NCBI RefSeq assembly: GCF_030068455.1
Contig: NZ_JAQOSQ010000002.1
Coordinates: forward strand, 186,001 to 250,000
Direction of reading: 5' to 3'
Origin: Roseofilum casamattae BLCC-M143
GTDB taxonomy: Bacteria; Cyanobacteriota; Cyanobacteriia; Cyanobacteriales; Desertifilaceae
Length of the DNA stretch: 64,000 nucleotides
Shown: positions 36,653-46,887 of the stretch, piece by piece
How positions within the stretch are numbered: the first letter of the stretch is position 1
How the letters are laid out: each line of letters begins with the position of its first letter
Position numbers and translations under genes: made by a program
The notes under the pieces: model-generated
Databases searched by the model: none
What the model saw: only the letters and a program-made list of their open reading frames with translations
What the model was told of the DNA's origin: nothing

Positions 36653-37918
36653 TTATTTGTAATTATTTAGCAATTTTTGAAACTTTGAATACCCGTACAG
36701 AAATTCAAGTTCCTTATCTTCAGACGCAATTGCAACATATTTCTGTGCATCGATAGCGATCGCCTTCTCTAAATTATCAAACGCTTCATTCGGTTGTCCC
36801 ATGAGAGAGTACGCACAAGCAGAATTATACAATGCAGCTCCATAATTCGGTGTAATCTGAAGTGCTCGCGCAAAACTCTGTAATGCTTCCGAATAATTTC
36901 CCAGTGCCAATAAAGAGACACCCCGGTTATGCCATGCTTCGGAGAAATCTGGCTTGTAGTGCAAAGCTTTATCGTAGCAGACTATTGCTTCTGTGTATCG
37001 TCCCAGTTTTCGCAGCGCAATACCTCGTGCATCCCAGGCTTCAACTTTATCCGGCTTAATTTCCAGAGAGCGATCGTAACTTTCTATCGCTTCTTCATAG
37101 CGTCTCAAGTCGTGCAAGGCAACCCCCCGGTTGTACCATGCTTCGTGCTTATTGGGTTGAATTTCCAAAGCGCGATCGTAAAATGGTAAAGCTTCTTGAT
37201 GCTTGCCGTTGGTATCTAATAATAGCGCACTTTTAAACCACAACTGAGCAGCATCATCGCTTGAATGGCGATCGTCTTCCAGCAACTCTTGAATTTCCAG
37301 AAATTCCTTCCGCCGTTCCTCTGGAAGTAAGTTAGCATACTGTTCTAATGTTTTGTGTTCGTCCAGCGCTCGTTGGACTTCTTCCTGTAAGCGTTCCTTA
37401 TCCGTTAAAAATTCAAAAGTACCCGATCGCCAATCGTAAAAATCTGGCGCTCTGCGGATAAAATACTTTAAGCCAAACAACGGAACGAAAAAAATCAGGC
37501 AAATATTCAACTCATCTCGAAATCGTTCTCGTTGCAGATTCAAATGTCCCAAAACCCGAGGAACCGAATCCAATTTATAATACTCTCCATCTCCCCCATA
37601 ACCGGGTTTAATATAATCGACAAACGACTCTTCTAAACCGCGAATAACGATAACATCAACCTCATTCGTGGCTGTCAGATCCGCAACCATGCTATAGATA
37701 TTATCGATCGGTCGATCCAACTCTACAATCTCCATTCGTTTCTGCGGTAAATCCTGTTGGAGATTGGCAAGTAATTCCGGAATTTTGGCGGGCGAACAGC
37801 GAATGAAAAATAAACCAAATCCTTCCGTCCATTCTAGCGATCGCACTAAGGCATCGTACTCCTCTTCTGGATCGGCAACAACATCTAGATCCCAATCAAT
37901 AGAAGATTTAGCTGTCAT
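36653..37918 (-). CDS. TPR protein with degenerate P-loop (STAND-like) N-terminal domain
   Basis: The 421-residue protein has two parts. Residues about 1-165 follow the strand order of a STAND/AAA ATPase: FGLFFIRC, where the Walker A loop is replaced by SPAKIPELLA; then MEIVELDRP; a Walker-B-like VDVIVIRGLEES; and NICLIFFVPLFGLKYFIRRAP with the family tail DFYDWRSGTFEF. No Walker A lysine is present, so it cannot bind ATP in the usual way. Residues about 220-400 are five TPRs (EAWYNRGVALHDLRRYEEA and similar). Its ATG lies inside the end of the ATPase gene (11-base overlap), so the two are translated together and probably act as one complex. Confidence 0.8.
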   Translation of the reverse strand: MTAKSSIDWDLDVVADPEEEYDALVRSLEWTEGFGLFFIRCSPAKIPELLANLQQDLPQKRMEIVELDRPIDNIYSMVADLTATNEVDVIVIRGLEESFVDYIKPGYGGDGEYYKLDSVPRVLGHLNLQRERFRDELNICLIFFVPLFGLKYFIRRAPDFYDWRSGTFEFLTDKERLQEEVQRALDEHKTLEQYANLLPEERRKEFLEIQELLEDDRHSSDDAAQLWFKSALLLDTNGKHQEALPFYDRALEIQPNKHEAWYNRGVALHDLRRYEEAIESYDRSLEIKPDKVEAWDARGIALRKLGRYTEAIVCYDKALHYKPDFSEAWHNRGVSLLALGNYSEALQSFARALQITPNYGAALYNSACAYSLMGQPNEAFDNLEKAIAIDAQKYVAIASEDKELEFLYGYSKFQKLLNNYK

Positions 37919-39272
37919 TGTTCTGTTTCTCCTGCTCTAAGGCTTCTTGAAACTGGGCAATCCCTTGAATCAACGGATGAATATCATACCAACAATTCAG
38001 TTCTCCAGCATCCAGATACCGGTATTCCATAATACAACGACTAAAGAGCAAATCCCGATGAAATTCTTCATTAGAAATACGCTTGCTGCTCGACACTTTT
38101 GCCAGAGTTTTCCAGCGATCGCTTTCCACGGTTCGACGATAAGTATCTCGCGCTTCTGTAATCGAACGTTGAACCGCACGGAGTGGAATTGGCAGGTGCT
38201 TGGCGCGTTTAACAGCTCCCCGCATCAATAATAGCAATTCTCGCATATGTCCGCCACTCATTAAACAAAGTTTTTCTAATGTTTCTGCACTATCAAAAAT
38301 AGTGGTTACATCTATATTGCTTCCAGAGTTTTCTGCTGCTACAATCGAACTAATGCGATTGCCAATAACTTCCTTCATCGCAGTTAATCCAGGTGGGTGG
38401 ATCGTCCCATCGCTATCGGGAAGCTTCACCATAATCATCGGTAAAATCTGCGTTTCTCCATAAACACTGCGAATATCGGCAGCGCGATTGCTATACACCA
38501 TGGAAATCGGAACGGTATACACAATATTGCACTTTAATGCCCGTAGTTGTTCGCTGCGATCGATAAAAATATGTTCCAGATTGGTTCTGCTATCCTCTTG
38601 CACTACGGGGACAATGCGATCGAGATTATCGGCAATTATGACTAATTTTTCATAGCGATCGGAGAGAGAACGAGTTGCTTCGCTAATAAATTGATTCAAA
38701 GCATCAATTAGCGTAATCGTATGGGGATTAACTCGCTGGCGAATTTCTTGACGTAATGTGGGGACAGCACGAATACTAGCGGTTATTTTCGCAAATAAAG
38801 CAATCTGAGCCTCAATGCTTAATTGTTCCAGAGAAATTTCGGTTAATGCCAAATCTTTTAAAGAGTCCCATCGAGATGTCAGCCATTTCAAGAGAGGAGC
38901 CGGATTAGCAGTATCTTTTAAATCTTCTAAAAGATGGCGCGTACAAGCGAGCAAAATATCCGTGTATTGGGTATCTTCCGGATCGATATCTTCTTCATCA
39001 GCGGCAAAGTAAACCACAAAACAACCATTGGCTTCCAAATATGACTTTAAACGCAGCAATTCTGTCGATTTTCCCGCTCCCCGATGTCCGGCGTAAAGTT
39101 GATAGCTGGGTTCGTCGGAAAATAAAATTTCTTGCCCTAATTCTTCTTCAATATTGCTATCTCCTCTAACGGCTTGACAGTCCACATAAAAAGGATCGTC
39201 AGTATTTAGGGGACGAAAGGGATCGCAAGCGTTAAAAATTTGTTTGAGGATTTGGAAATCGTTGGCAGGCAT
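37908..39272 (-). CDS. P-loop ATPase paired with the TPR protein
   Basis: The 454-residue protein has an N-terminal FRPLNTDDPFYVD, Walker A in YAGHRGAGKSTELLRLK and a Walker-B-like LVIIADNLDRI. The C-terminal helical region has SGGHMRELLLLMRGAVKRAK, as in AAA/STAND and KAP-type regulators. It should be an ATP-driven switch. The ATG at 39270-39272 (MPANDFQILKQIF) is used; a TTG at 39341 is in frame but gives an unlikely N-terminus. The last 11 bases overlap the start of the TPR gene. This pairing of an active ATPase with an inactive STAND-like TPR protein is the basis for a possible conflict or signalling role. Confidence 0.82.
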   Translation of the reverse strand: MPANDFQILKQIFNACDPFRPLNTDDPFYVDCQAVRGDSNIEEELGQEILFSDEPSYQLYAGHRGAGKSTELLRLKSYLEANGCFVVYFAADEEDIDPEDTQYTDILLACTRHLLEDLKDTANPAPLLKWLTSRWDSLKDLALTEISLEQLSIEAQIALFAKITASIRAVPTLRQEIRQRVNPHTITLIDALNQFISEATRSLSDRYEKLVIIADNLDRIVPVVQEDSRTNLEHIFIDRSEQLRALKCNIVYTVPISMVYSNRAADIRSVYGETQILPMIMVKLPDSDGTIHPPGLTAMKEVIGNRISSIVAAENSGSNIDVTTIFDSAETLEKLCLMSGGHMRELLLLMRGAVKRAKHLPIPLRAVQRSITEARDTYRRTVESDRWKTLAKVSSSKRISNEEFHRDLLFSRCIMEYRYLDAGELNCWYDIHPLIQGIAQFQEALEQEKQNNDS

Positions 39273-39422
39273 ATTCTCGATCGCTCGGTTGGGAGTACGG
39301 CACTTTCGGCAGGTTGCAGACGGGAAATGGACTCGGGACAATTTGACTAGAACTGAGGTTTCCCGATCGCGATCGCCCGTTCAATCCCCATACCCTTATA
39401 TACTGCCATATATCGACTCTGT

Positions 39423-40583
39423 CTAATTTACAGCTCGGCGCAAGGCAGTCACGGTGGAAATAACTTGTTGCGCCACGCGATCGATCTCGTCTTCGGTATT
39501 AAATCGACCAATCCCGAAGCGCAGCGAACTGTAGGCGAGCTTTTCCTCCCGTCCTAATGCCATGAGGACGTGGGAGGGAGCGATTTTTGCCGAGCTACAA
39601 GCTGCCCCGGAAGATACGGCAACGACGGGTTGCAATCCTAACAAGAGTGCCGAACCATCGACTCCTTCAATACTGACATTGAGGTTACCCGGCAAACGCT
39701 GAGTGGGATGGCCGTTGAGATGGATGCCGGGAAGCTGGGAGAGCTGCTTCCAAAGTCTCTGTCGCAATTGTACGAGACGATCGCGCTCCGACTCCATTTC
39801 GGCGATCGCCAATCTCACCGCTTCCCCAAATCCGACAATTTGCGGTGTATACAATGTACCCGATCGCAATCCCCGTTCGTGGCCGCCTCCATGCAGTTGC
39901 GGTGCCAGTTTCACCCTCGGAGAACGACGGCGCACGTATAGCGCTCCAATACCTTTCGGGCCGTATAATTTATGAGCGGTCATCGACATCAGGTCGATCT
40001 GCATCTGCTCCACGTCCAGCGGGATTTTCCCCAAGGCTTGCGCGGCATCGGTATGAAAAAGAACTTGGCGATCGCGACAAAGGGCGCCAATCTCCGCCAA
40101 CGGTTGGATGACTCCGATTTCATTATTTGCCACCATTACTGAGATCAGGATTGTATCTCCACGAATGGCAGCCTTTAATTTATCCAAATCCATGAGTCCA
40201 TCAGTCCCGACAGGGAGATAGGTCACCTCAAAACCCAGGGATTCCAAATAGCAGCAGGGATCTAAAACCGCATTATGTTCGCTAGTAACAGTAATCAGGT
40301 GACGACCCTTGTTAAAATAACACTCGGCGACACCTTTAATGGCCAGATTATTAGCCTCCGTTGCTCCGCTAGTAAAAATAATTTCTTCTGGAGTCCCGTG
40401 GATTGCCTTAGAAATAATCTCCCGCGCTTGTCCGACACCTGCCTCTGCTTCCCATCCATAACTGTGAGTAATGCTGGCTGGATTGCCAAAATACTCCGTA
40501 AAGTAAGGAAGCATCGCTGTAAGGACTCGTCGGTCTACTGGAGTCGTTGCTTGATGGTCGAGATAAATCAGGCGCTCGGACAT
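39423..40583 (-). CDS. Cysteine desulfurase (IscS/NifS type)
   Basis: This 386-residue PLP enzyme takes sulfur from cysteine for Fe-S clusters and thio-modified tRNAs and cofactors. It has the start IYLDHQATTPVD, FTSGATEANNLAIKG, the PLP lysine in AHKLYGPKGIGALY near residue 200, and the active cysteine in SSGAACSS near residue 325, in the long loop of group I enzymes. The start is the ATG at 40581-40583. It is divergent from a small coiled-coil protein gene 67 bases away. Its sulfur could also serve the E1/rhodanese protein at 57.8-59 kb, but that is inference. Confidence 0.93.
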   Translation of the reverse strand: MSERLIYLDHQATTPVDRRVLTAMLPYFTEYFGNPASITHSYGWEAEAGVGQAREIISKAIHGTPEEIIFTSGATEANNLAIKGVAECYFNKGRHLITVTSEHNAVLDPCCYLESLGFEVTYLPVGTDGLMDLDKLKAAIRGDTILISVMVANNEIGVIQPLAEIGALCRDRQVLFHTDAAQALGKIPLDVEQMQIDLMSMTAHKLYGPKGIGALYVRRRSPRVKLAPQLHGGGHERGLRSGTLYTPQIVGFGEAVRLAIAEMESERDRLVQLRQRLWKQLSQLPGIHLNGHPTQRLPGNLNVSIEGVDGSALLLGLQPVVAVSSGAACSSAKIAPSHVLMALGREEKLAYSSLRFGIGRFNTEDEIDRVAQQVISTVTALRRAVN

Positions 40584-40650
40584 ATTCTTGAAGATTACAG
40601 TAAGATCGGGGCAGTCATTTGCCCAATACCCTCAAGCCTAAAACAAGAAT

Positions 40651-41031
40651 ATGAATTCTGAAACCTTAGTGCAATTACTACAGCAAAGCTTTCATGTGAC
40701 TCTAGGAGCAACCGCCTCTCTGGCTGAAGTCCTGCAAGATTCGCAAAAGCGCGAGGAACGTTGGCAGAAACTAACCCAGGATCTGTCCGAGCTAACGAAG
40801 GAGTGGTCGGAAAAAGGTAAAGTTGCCGAGCAGGATGCGCGCGACTTTGTCGATCGCATGGTGAAGCAGAACCAAAACAGCAACGGATCGTCAGATGTTT
40901 ATCGATCGGCCGAACCCCCAGAAACCCCAACAGCAGATAATAGCAATCCGCAAGCGGAGATTGCCGAACTGACAGCGGAGATTGCCCACTTGCGCGCCGA
41001 ACTTGAGAAGTTGCGACAAGGAGAAAACTAA
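40651..41031 (+). CDS. Coiled-coil protein of unknown function
   Basis: This 126-residue soluble protein has an N-terminal helical part (LVQLLQQSFHVTLGATASL, EERWQKLTQDLSELTKEWSEKG) resembling phasin-like cyanobacterial proteins. A disordered linker is rich in N, S and P, and a C-terminal coiled coil (AEIAELTAEIAHLRAELEKL) follows. No function is known to me. The start is the ATG at 40651, just after AAACAAG; it is divergent from the cysteine desulfurase. Confidence 0.75.
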   Translation: MNSETLVQLLQQSFHVTLGATASLAEVLQDSQKREERWQKLTQDLSELTKEWSEKGKVAEQDARDFVDRMVKQNQNSNGSSDVYRSAEPPETPTADNSNPQAEIAELTAEIAHLRAELEKLRQGEN

Positions 41032-41133
41032 GACGATGAGATCGGTTTTAGTGTTATAGACAACGATAGAGATAGCGACTTATCCAACAGAGGCGCTGAA
41101 TAACGTCCTCCTGGATGAGTCCGCTTCTACAAT

Positions 41134-41355
41134 CTAATCGTTATCCCATTCTTCTCGCCCTAATAAATCGCCAATCCGGTCTCTGAGTAAGAAATTCTCA
41201 TCTTCTAGCTCGCACTCAACATAACCCCATTCGCGAGCTGGTATATACTTGCAAAGCACGTATATTGGCTGCTGGCGACCAATGGTGCCGTCTTGGACGA
41301 GGTTACGCGCCTCATCTTGAATCATGCTTAGGGAATAACGGATAGATTGAAGCAT
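41134..41355 (-). CDS. DUF4327 family protein
   Basis: This 73-residue protein fits the cyanobacterial DUF4327 family: SIRYSLSMIQDEARNLV, RQQPIYVLCKYIPAREW and the acidic end LLRDRIGDLLGREEWDND. The role is unknown. The ATG at 41353-41355 has GAGGG at good spacing and gives the usual family length; the longer frame to 41430 adds 25 unrelated residues. It lies about 150 bases upstream of the pdxA stop and on the same strand, but no close operon is formed. Confidence 0.85.
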   Translation of the reverse strand: MLQSIRYSLSMIQDEARNLVQDGTIGRQQPIYVLCKYIPAREWGYVECELEDENFLLRDRIGDLLGREEWDND

Positions 41356-41510
41356 TTTCACCCTCTTGATGTTTGAACTCAGGAACTGTAGACAACGTTG
41401 GAGGATATAGCACTTAACTGAAGTTACCATCGCGATCGCTGGGATGGAGAAGCAACTTCTGTAGTCAGCGATACTGAACTTTCTCTATTGTTGCGCTATA
41501 TCTTCAATTA

Positions 41511-42572
41511 TTATATTAAGAAATCTTGCGAAAACGATCGACCGATAACATTTCTCTGGTAAACCAGTTCTGTTGCTAGTTGGATAGCAGCCTTCATACT
41601 GGTAGACTGAGCAATACCTCGCCCGGCAATATCGAAGGCGGTTCCGTGGTCGGGGGACGTACGGACAAAGGGTAAGCCAATGGAAGTATTGACTGCCCGA
41701 TCGAAGGCCAGCATTTTGACCGGAATTAAACCCTGATCGTGGTACAGAGCGATATAAGCATCGCAGGCTGAGTCCGCGAACGAGGAATCGTACCATGCTT
41801 GTGCGGGTTTCACCCACATTGTATCGGGTGGAATCGGGCCGTCAAGAGTGAGATTGGGATAGATCTTGCGGGAGCGCTCGATCCAAGGAATAAGCCAATC
41901 GATCTCTTCCGTTCCGAGTTGCCCTTCTTCGCCACTATGGGGATTGAGTCCCGCGATCGCGATCCGAGGGCGATCCAGACCAAAACGAGTTTGCAATACG
42001 TTAATTAACAATTGTAGCTTCTGGTCTAAAAGAGTAGTTGTTAAGATTTTTGGAACTTTTCTCAGGGAAATGTGAGTGGTTGCTAACAAAGTAATTAACT
42101 GCCACTGAGTATGGGGAGATCGCCCGACAAATAACATGCCAAACTGCTCGGTTCCGGAGGCTTCTGCCAGCAGCTCGGTTTGCCCTGGATAGTCATATCC
42201 TGCGGCTTTCCAGGCGGATTTGGCGATCGGCCCGGTAACGATACCCTGAAACTTCCCTTCTTGGGTATGGGCGATCGCTGCTTGCAAATAGGCAAAACTG
42301 GCCCATCCACTGGCACGATTGCCCGTTCCCAGGACGAGTTGGCGTTCGATCTCCTCCGGTAAGGGACAATCGAGTACGGAAAGTTCTTCGGGATTGGCTA
42401 CAGGTTCAGAACCGCCAGCCAAGCGCGCGTAAGTATCGCGTAATATCGATAAGGAGCCAACAACAGTCATTTCAATCTCATCGGTCAGTTGGCGATCGGC
42501 CAGGGCTTTGAGAACGACTTCGGGGCCGATACCCATGGGATCTCCAAGGGTAATCGCTAAACGGTAGGTCAT
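41511..42572 (-). CDS. pdxA: 4-hydroxythreonine-4-phosphate dehydrogenase
   Basis: The 353-residue PdxA oxidises 4-phosphohydroxy-L-threonine in the DXP-dependent vitamin B6 pathway. It carries the start [30 protein letters not shown], the metal-binding histidine in [23 protein letters not shown] and [14 protein letters not shown]. The end [14 protein letters not shown] is the classic cofactor region. The start is the ATG at 42570-42572. It is divergent from petM. The other B6 genes are not present. Confidence 0.95.
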   Translation of the reverse strand: MTYRLAITLGDPMGIGPEVVLKALADRQLTDEIEMTVVGSLSILRDTYARLAGGSEPVANPEELSVLDCPLPEEIERQLVLGTGNRASGWASFAYLQAAIAHTQEGKFQGIVTGPIAKSAWKAAGYDYPGQTELLAEASGTEQFGMLFVGRSPHTQWQLITLLATTHISLRKVPKILTTTLLDQKLQLLINVLQTRFGLDRPRIAIAGLNPHSGEEGQLGTEEIDWLIPWIERSRKIYPNLTLDGPIPPDTMWVKPAQAWYDSSFADSACDAYIALYHDQGLIPVKMLAFDRAVNTSIGLPFVRTSPDHGTAFDIAGRGIAQSTSMKAAIQLATELVYQRNVIGRSFSQDFLI

Positions 42573-42694
42573 TGGTGAAAATTGCGATCGGGTCTGGGCG
42601 AAACTATTCTAAAATCAACTAGGGGTTTTGGGCGTAAGTTTGTACGCTCGCTGTCCCAACTCCTGCTCGATCGACTTTAAAGGATACTTTTAAT

Positions 42695-42811
42695 ATGGGC
42701 GCTGAAATTTTAAATGCGGCACTTCTGTCTTCAACATTAATCATGGTGGGCTTGGGTTTGGGCTTTCTCCTGCTGAAAATTCAAAACAGCGTTGAAGGCA
42801 AATCTGAGTAA
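42695..42811 (+). CDS. petM: Cytochrome b6f complex subunit PetM
   Basis: A 38-residue single-span protein starts at the ATG at 42695, with AAAGGA eleven bases upstream. It begins MGAEILNAALLSS, spans the membrane with TLIMVGLGLGFLLLKIQ and ends in a short charged tail. This is the pattern of PetM (subunit VII), which lies at the edge of the b6f complex of photosynthetic and respiratory electron transport. A terminator follows within 50 bases, so it is a one-gene transcript. It is too short for usual ORF limits, but the fit is good. Confidence 0.9.
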   Translation: MGAEILNAALLSSTLIMVGLGLGFLLLKIQNSVEGKSE

Positions 42812-42828
42812 GCTTAGCTTAACCTAAC

Positions 42829-42848
42829 GTTACGGCAATCGTCGTAAC
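42829..42848 (+). repeat. Small hairpin after petM
   Basis: GTTACG (42829-42834) pairs with CGTAAC (42843-42848) around an eight-base loop, just before the main terminator. It may help stop or stabilise the petM transcript. Confidence 0.5.
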
Positions 42849-42858
42849 GCTCTCATGT

Positions 42859-42887
42859 GAGGCGGGGGCAGTCCCTCGCCTCTTTTT
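42859..42887 (+). terminator. Intrinsic terminator of petM
   Basis: GAGGCG (42859-42864) pairs with CGCCTC (42877-42882) around a 12-base loop and is followed by TTTTT at 42883-42887, the form of a Rho-independent terminator on the plus strand. Confidence 0.9.
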
Positions 42888-43061
42888 CGGTTGCCGGAAC
42901 TTGGGGAACGACTCTAGAGGAGATGAACCGGGAGATCCAGCAGGCGATCGGCTACGAGCCAGTGACTGTGAAGAAAATTTATGCCCCAACATCAAGATTT
43001 TTGAAGTATGCTGATAAAATCTTATTAAAAGTTAACGTTTTGTAAACTATATCAATATCTA

Positions 43062-44048
43062 ATGACTTTATTAATTATCGGAGCCACAGGGACGCTTGGA
43101 AGACAGATCGCCTTCCGTGCCCTAGAAGAAGGGCATTCCGTTCGCTGTGTGGTTCGCAACGCCCAAAAAGCCGGATTTTTGAAGGAGCGGGGCGCGGAAC
43201 TGGTTCCCGGAAATTTACGTCGCCCAGAGAGTATAAAAGAAGCTTTAGCAGGAGCGAGCGCTGTTATTGATGCGTCTACCTCTCGACCGACAGACTCTTC
43301 CACCATGAAGCAGATTGACTGGGAGGCAAAAGTTGCTCTGATTCAAGGGGTGAAAGAGGCAGGAATCGAACGCTACATCTTCTTCTCTATCCTGGATGCC
43401 GATAAATATCCGCAAGTACCGTTGATGGAAATCAAGCATTGCACCGAACTCTTCTTGAAGCAAGCTCAATTGAAATACACCATTTTTCAGTTAGCTGGGT
43501 TCATGCAGGGATTAATTCCGCAATATGCGATTCCCATTCTCGACCAACAGGGAGTATGGGTGATGGGTAAATCGTCGCCGATCGCGTATATGGATACTCA
43601 AGATATCGCAAAATTTGCCGTCCGCGCCCTCAGCCTTCCGGAAACCGAAGGCCAGACTTACCCTCTCGTCGGGACAAAAGCTTGGAGTGGAGACGAGATT
43701 ATTGCCTTGTGCGAACGACTTTCCGGACGGGATGCTCGAGTATCGCGAATGCCTGTCGGCCTGTTGCGCGCCGTGCGCAATATGACTCAATTTTTCCAAT
43801 GGACGTGGGATATTAGCGATCGCCTCGCGTTTGCCGAAGTCCAAGCCAGCGGACATGCTCTCAGTGCAGATATGAGCCAGGTGTACGAGGTCTTTGGCTT
43901 TGACGAAACAGAGACAACGACCCTAGAATCATACATGCAAGAATATTTCAGTCGGATTCTGAAAAAACTCAAAGAAGTGGAATACGAACGGGAAAAGATG
44001 AAGAAAAAGAACAAGAAGCGGAAAACACCCTTCAAATCTCGTTCCTAA
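43062..44048 (+). CDS. ycf39: Ycf39-type NAD(P)-binding photosystem II assembly factor
   Basis: The 328-residue protein is an atypical short-chain dehydrogenase/NmrA-like protein. It has the dinucleotide loop LLIIGATGTLGRQIA at its N-terminus, GNLRRPESIKEAL, and YTIFQLAGFMQGLIPQYA, all usual in Ycf39. Ycf39 forms a complex with Hlip proteins that helps insert chlorophyll into D1 during photosystem II assembly. The lysine-rich C-terminal tail (EREKMKKKNKKRK) is an oddity. The start is the ATG at 43062. NAD kinase follows on the same strand after 82 bases. Confidence 0.88.
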   Translation: MTLLIIGATGTLGRQIAFRALEEGHSVRCVVRNAQKAGFLKERGAELVPGNLRRPESIKEALAGASAVIDASTSRPTDSSTMKQIDWEAKVALIQGVKEAGIERYIFFSILDADKYPQVPLMEIKHCTELFLKQAQLKYTIFQLAGFMQGLIPQYAIPILDQQGVWVMGKSSPIAYMDTQDIAKFAVRALSLPETEGQTYPLVGTKAWSGDEIIALCERLSGRDARVSRMPVGLLRAVRNMTQFFQWTWDISDRLAFAEVQASGHALSADMSQVYEVFGFDETETTTLESYMQEYFSRILKKLKEVEYEREKMKKKNKKRKTPFKSRS

Positions 44049-44130
44049 ACTCCTCGGGCAATCTTGCGCCCATTTGATTTACAATTCACGAAAAACCCCA
44101 TAAGATAGCAATCTCAATACTGGTATTAGC

Positions 44131-45066
44131 GTGCCCAAAGCAGGGATTATTTACAACGATATTAAGCCGACGGCCTGCCGAATTGCACAAGAGTTGGAGC
44201 AACAACTGACGGAGCGCGGATGGCAGGTGAAACTCGCCACTGGTGCGGGAGGGATTTTAGGATATTCCCAACCGAATCGGCCGACGTGTCATACCCCGAT
44301 CGACCATCTGGTTCCTCCAGAGTTTGACGATCGCATGGAGTTTGCCATTGTCCTTGGTGGAGATGGTACGGTGCTTTCGGCGGCGCGTCAGGTGGCTCCT
44401 TGCGGTATTCCCATGCTGGCCGTAAATACAGGTCATATGGGTTTTTTAACGGAGACCTATGTCAACCATTTATCCGAGGCGATCGCCAGTGTTGAGAAGG
44501 GCGAGTATACTATCGAAGAGCGGATGATGTTGACGGTGCGCGTCTATGGCCATCGCGATCGGCTCTCCACCTCCTCGAGCGTTTGGGAAGCCTTGTGCTT
44601 AAACGAAATGGTTTTGCACCGCGAGCCACTGACCAGCATGTGCCATTTTGAAATCCAGATCGGTCAACATGCTCCCGTAGATATGGCCGCTGATGGAATT
44701 ATTGTTTCGACGCCAACCGGTTCGACGGCTTATTCTCTCAGCGCCGGAGGAGCCGTGGTTACTCCCGGAGTGCCAGTATTGCAAATGATGCCGATTTGTC
44801 CTCATTCTCTTGCATCGCGACCCTTAATCTTCAGCGATCGCGATCCGGTCACCATTTATCCAGTTTATCCCAATCAGTTAGTCATGGTGGTTGATGGCAA
44901 TGGCGGATGTTATATTTCCCCAGAAGATTGCGTAATTGTCGAAAAAGCGCCCTATGCAGCTCGGTTTATTCGTCTGACTTCTGCTGAGTTTTTCCGGATT
45001 TTGCGCGATAAGTTGGGTTGGGGATTGCCCCATATTGCGAAACCAACTTCTGTAGAATTGCCTTAG
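44131..45066 (+). CDS. nadK: NAD kinase
   Basis: The 311-residue enzyme phosphorylates NAD to NADP. The catalytic GGDGT is at residues 76-80 ([16 protein letters not shown]), followed by [19 protein letters not shown] and the NAD-binding [20 protein letters not shown]. The start is a GTG at 44131; no better ATG is near. Cyanobacteria usually carry two nadK copies; the second is not in the window. The gap gene follows after 116 bases on the same strand. Confidence 0.95.
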   Translation: MPKAGIIYNDIKPTACRIAQELEQQLTERGWQVKLATGAGGILGYSQPNRPTCHTPIDHLVPPEFDDRMEFAIVLGGDGTVLSAARQVAPCGIPMLAVNTGHMGFLTETYVNHLSEAIASVEKGEYTIEERMMLTVRVYGHRDRLSTSSSVWEALCLNEMVLHREPLTSMCHFEIQIGQHAPVDMAADGIIVSTPTGSTAYSLSAGGAVVTPGVPVLQMMPICPHSLASRPLIFSDRDPVTIYPVYPNQLVMVVDGNGGCYISPEDCVIVEKAPYAARFIRLTSAEFFRILRDKLGWGLPHIAKPTSVELP

Positions 45067-45104
45067 CTCTACTCCCGTCAATGTTTAAAAGATTCTGTCC
45101 ATAG

Positions 45105-46202
<1,098 letters not shown>

Positions 46203-46211
46203 GATGATGGG

Positions 46212-46256
46212 CGATCGCCCTATCTTTGTTAAAGAGGAAGAAAGATAGGGCGATCG
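46212..46256 (+). terminator. Long hairpin after gap
   Basis: A perfect 16-bp inverted repeat, CGATCGCCCTATCTTT (46212-46227) with AAAGATAGGGCGATCG (46241-46256), has a 13-base loop. It begins 10 bases after the gap stop. It lacks a U-run, so it may be an RNA-stabilising element or attenuator rather than a classic terminator. Confidence 0.7.
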
Positions 46257-46314
46257 AGCCAACGATCTTCATTAAAGAGGAAGAAAGATAGGGCGATCGA
46301 GCCAACGATCTTCA
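46229..46314. repeat. Perfect 43-base tandem repeat, two copies
   Basis: Copies at 46229-46271 and 46272-46314 are identical, beginning TTAAAGAGGAAGAAAGATAG and ending CCAACGATCTTCA. The right arm of the gap hairpin lies in the first copy, so the second copy duplicates that arm. Confidence 0.9.
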
Positions 46315-46392
46315 TCTCGCCTACCCACGGGACTGGCGCGATCGCGGTAATCGCGATCGCCAGAACGATAAATGCGAACGAAGGTGCTAAAT

Positions 46393-46887
46393 ATGATGAA
46401 TTATACCATCCGTGCTTTGACGGTTGCCGATGTAGTTATTGTGTGGCAAATGTTGACTTATGCTGCTCATGAGTCCTCCCTAGAGACTGTTAGAAAACAG
46501 CGCTCTGTAGCTCGTTATGCCTTAGATTGGGGCAGAGTTGGCGATCGCGGTTATGCAGCCACGAACAAAACTGAGGTCTTGGGTGCGGCTTGGCTGCGGT
46601 TATGGACGGGAACCGATAAAGGGTTCGGTTATATCAGTGACGAGATTCCCGAGTTGGCGATCGCCATTTTACCCGATTATCGAGGACGAGGGATTGGGAC
46701 TGAGTTATTAACCCGAATATTACAGACGGCAAAAGACCATTATCCAGCCATTAGTCTCAGCACGCGATCGGACAACCCAGCAGCGCGATTATACGAACGA
46801 GTTGGCTTTACTAAAGTACCAGAAAGCGATTCGATTAATCGAACGGGAGGTACTTCGTTCAATATGATTTATCGGTTTAATCGTTAG
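46393..46887 (+). CDS. GNAT family N-acetyltransferase
   Basis: The 164-residue protein has the GNAT core: strand ELAIAILPDYRGRG, the acetyl-CoA loop RGRGIGTELL and the later SDNPAARLYERVGF. The substrate is unknown. I use the first ATG with a close GAAGG upstream (46393, MMNYTIR); an in-frame ATG at 46372 is possible. The last 11 bases overlap the end of a convergent gene of unknown function. Confidence 0.88.
   Translation: MMNYTIRALTVADVVIVWQMLTYAAHESSLETVRKQRSVARYALDWGRVGDRGYAATNKTEVLGAAWLRLWTGTDKGFGYISDEIPELAIAILPDYRGRGIGTELLTRILQTAKDHYPAISLSTRSDNPAARLYERVGFTKVPESDSINRTGGTSFNMIYRFNR

Noticed and set aside
42857-43045. GTG-started ORF of 62 codons between petM and ycf39
   Set aside because: It begins inside the petM terminator and has no ribosome site. 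One stretch recalls an antitoxin-like segment, but not enough to call a gene.
46212-46314. Possible CRISPR-like repeat array
   Set aside because: There are only two copies, directly joined without spacers, and no cas genes are in the window.
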